From the NCBI GenBank assembly GCA_035549015.1, contig DASZRW010000078.1, positions 1 to 64,000 of the forward strand: a stretch of DNA of 64,000 nt, in the 5' to 3' direction. Below the pieces are notes generated by a model. The model made no database searches. It was not told the origin of the DNA and saw only the letters and a list, made by a program, of their open reading frames with translations. The stretch's first letter is position 1. Every line of letters begins with the position of its first letter. Both the position numbers and the translations under genes were made by a program. The stretch is from JAFDZV01 sp035549015 (lineage in GTDB: Bacteria; Bacteroidota; Ignavibacteria; OLB7). This document shows positions 63,952-64,000 of the stretch, piece by piece.

Positions 63952-64000
63952 ACGTGCGCTGATAGTATCACAGAGTACTGCGTGAATCCTGGGCATGAAG

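Noticed and set aside
1..64000. CRISPR array, tRNA, rRNA, insertion sequence or prophage
   Set aside because: No spaced repeat array, conserved RNA core, transposase or phage structural gene was seen.

Overview
The window is GC-rich (about 60% by eye) and strongly biased to the minus strand. It looks like a chromosome segment from the Bacteroidota/Ignavibacteriota/Kapabacteria side of the FCB group. The reasons are: several large secreted proteins end in a type IX secretion (T9SS) C-terminal sorting domain; one TonB-dependent receptor has a carboxypeptidase-regulatory N-terminus; a sigma-54 activator sits directly upstream of an LptE-like lipoprotein; and candidate promoters match the Bacteroidota -7 box TAnnTTTG. 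No rRNA, tRNA, CRISPR array, insertion sequence or phage gene was recognised.

Layout. 1-5.5 kb: a partial secreted protein, a 1.3 kb gene-free stretch, an endo/exonuclease/phosphatase-family lipoprotein, a pterin carbinolamine dehydratase, and an SDR oxidoreductase translationally coupled to queA. 5.8-13.2 kb: two tandem M61 peptidases, a secreted thioredoxin, a Bacteroidota 'asparagine synthetase B-like' secreted protein, and hflX. 13.6-20.6 kb: a four-gene set of secreted proteins (beta-propeller, subtilisin-like protease, predicted outer-membrane barrel, repeat-tailed protein). 20.8-26.1 kb: a three-gene signalling operon (STAND/NACHT-like ATPase with TPRs, soluble TPR histidine kinase, NarL-type regulator). 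26.4-39.2 kb: a surface-protein region with a TonB receptor, a duplicated two-gene module (beta-helix protein plus T9SS-tailed protein), and three proteins sharing a C-terminal GWNLV/GYWV module. 40.2-45.2 kb: housekeeping genes (punA, a GT2 glycosyltransferase, sigma-54 regulator, lptE, a B12-binding subunit). 45.4-46.9 kb: a candidate toxin-antitoxin-chaperone (TAC) operon, HigB-like toxin, HigA-like antitoxin with a long C-terminal extension and a SecB-like chaperone, with a promoter whose spacer holds a perfect palindrome. 47.3-57.2 kb: three large T9SS cargo proteins, two with Omp28/thioredoxin-like segments and one 1,672-residue metalloprotease. 57.4-64 kb: a LURP-one-like protein, a kinase-fold phosphotransferase, a lipoprotein, a degenerate receiver-like protein, the remnant of a catalase C-terminus, and a peptidase/beta-propeller/outer-membrane protein.

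The most notable systems are the TAC operon with its candidate autoregulatory operator, the STAND-TPR/kinase/regulator operon, and the duplicated secreted modules beside the TonB receptor. Two of the beta-helix genes and one T9SS cargo gene are preceded by a shared GGGAGCGTTG element with predicted nested hairpins. Many long ORFs antisense to real genes exist because of the codon bias; they were not annotated.
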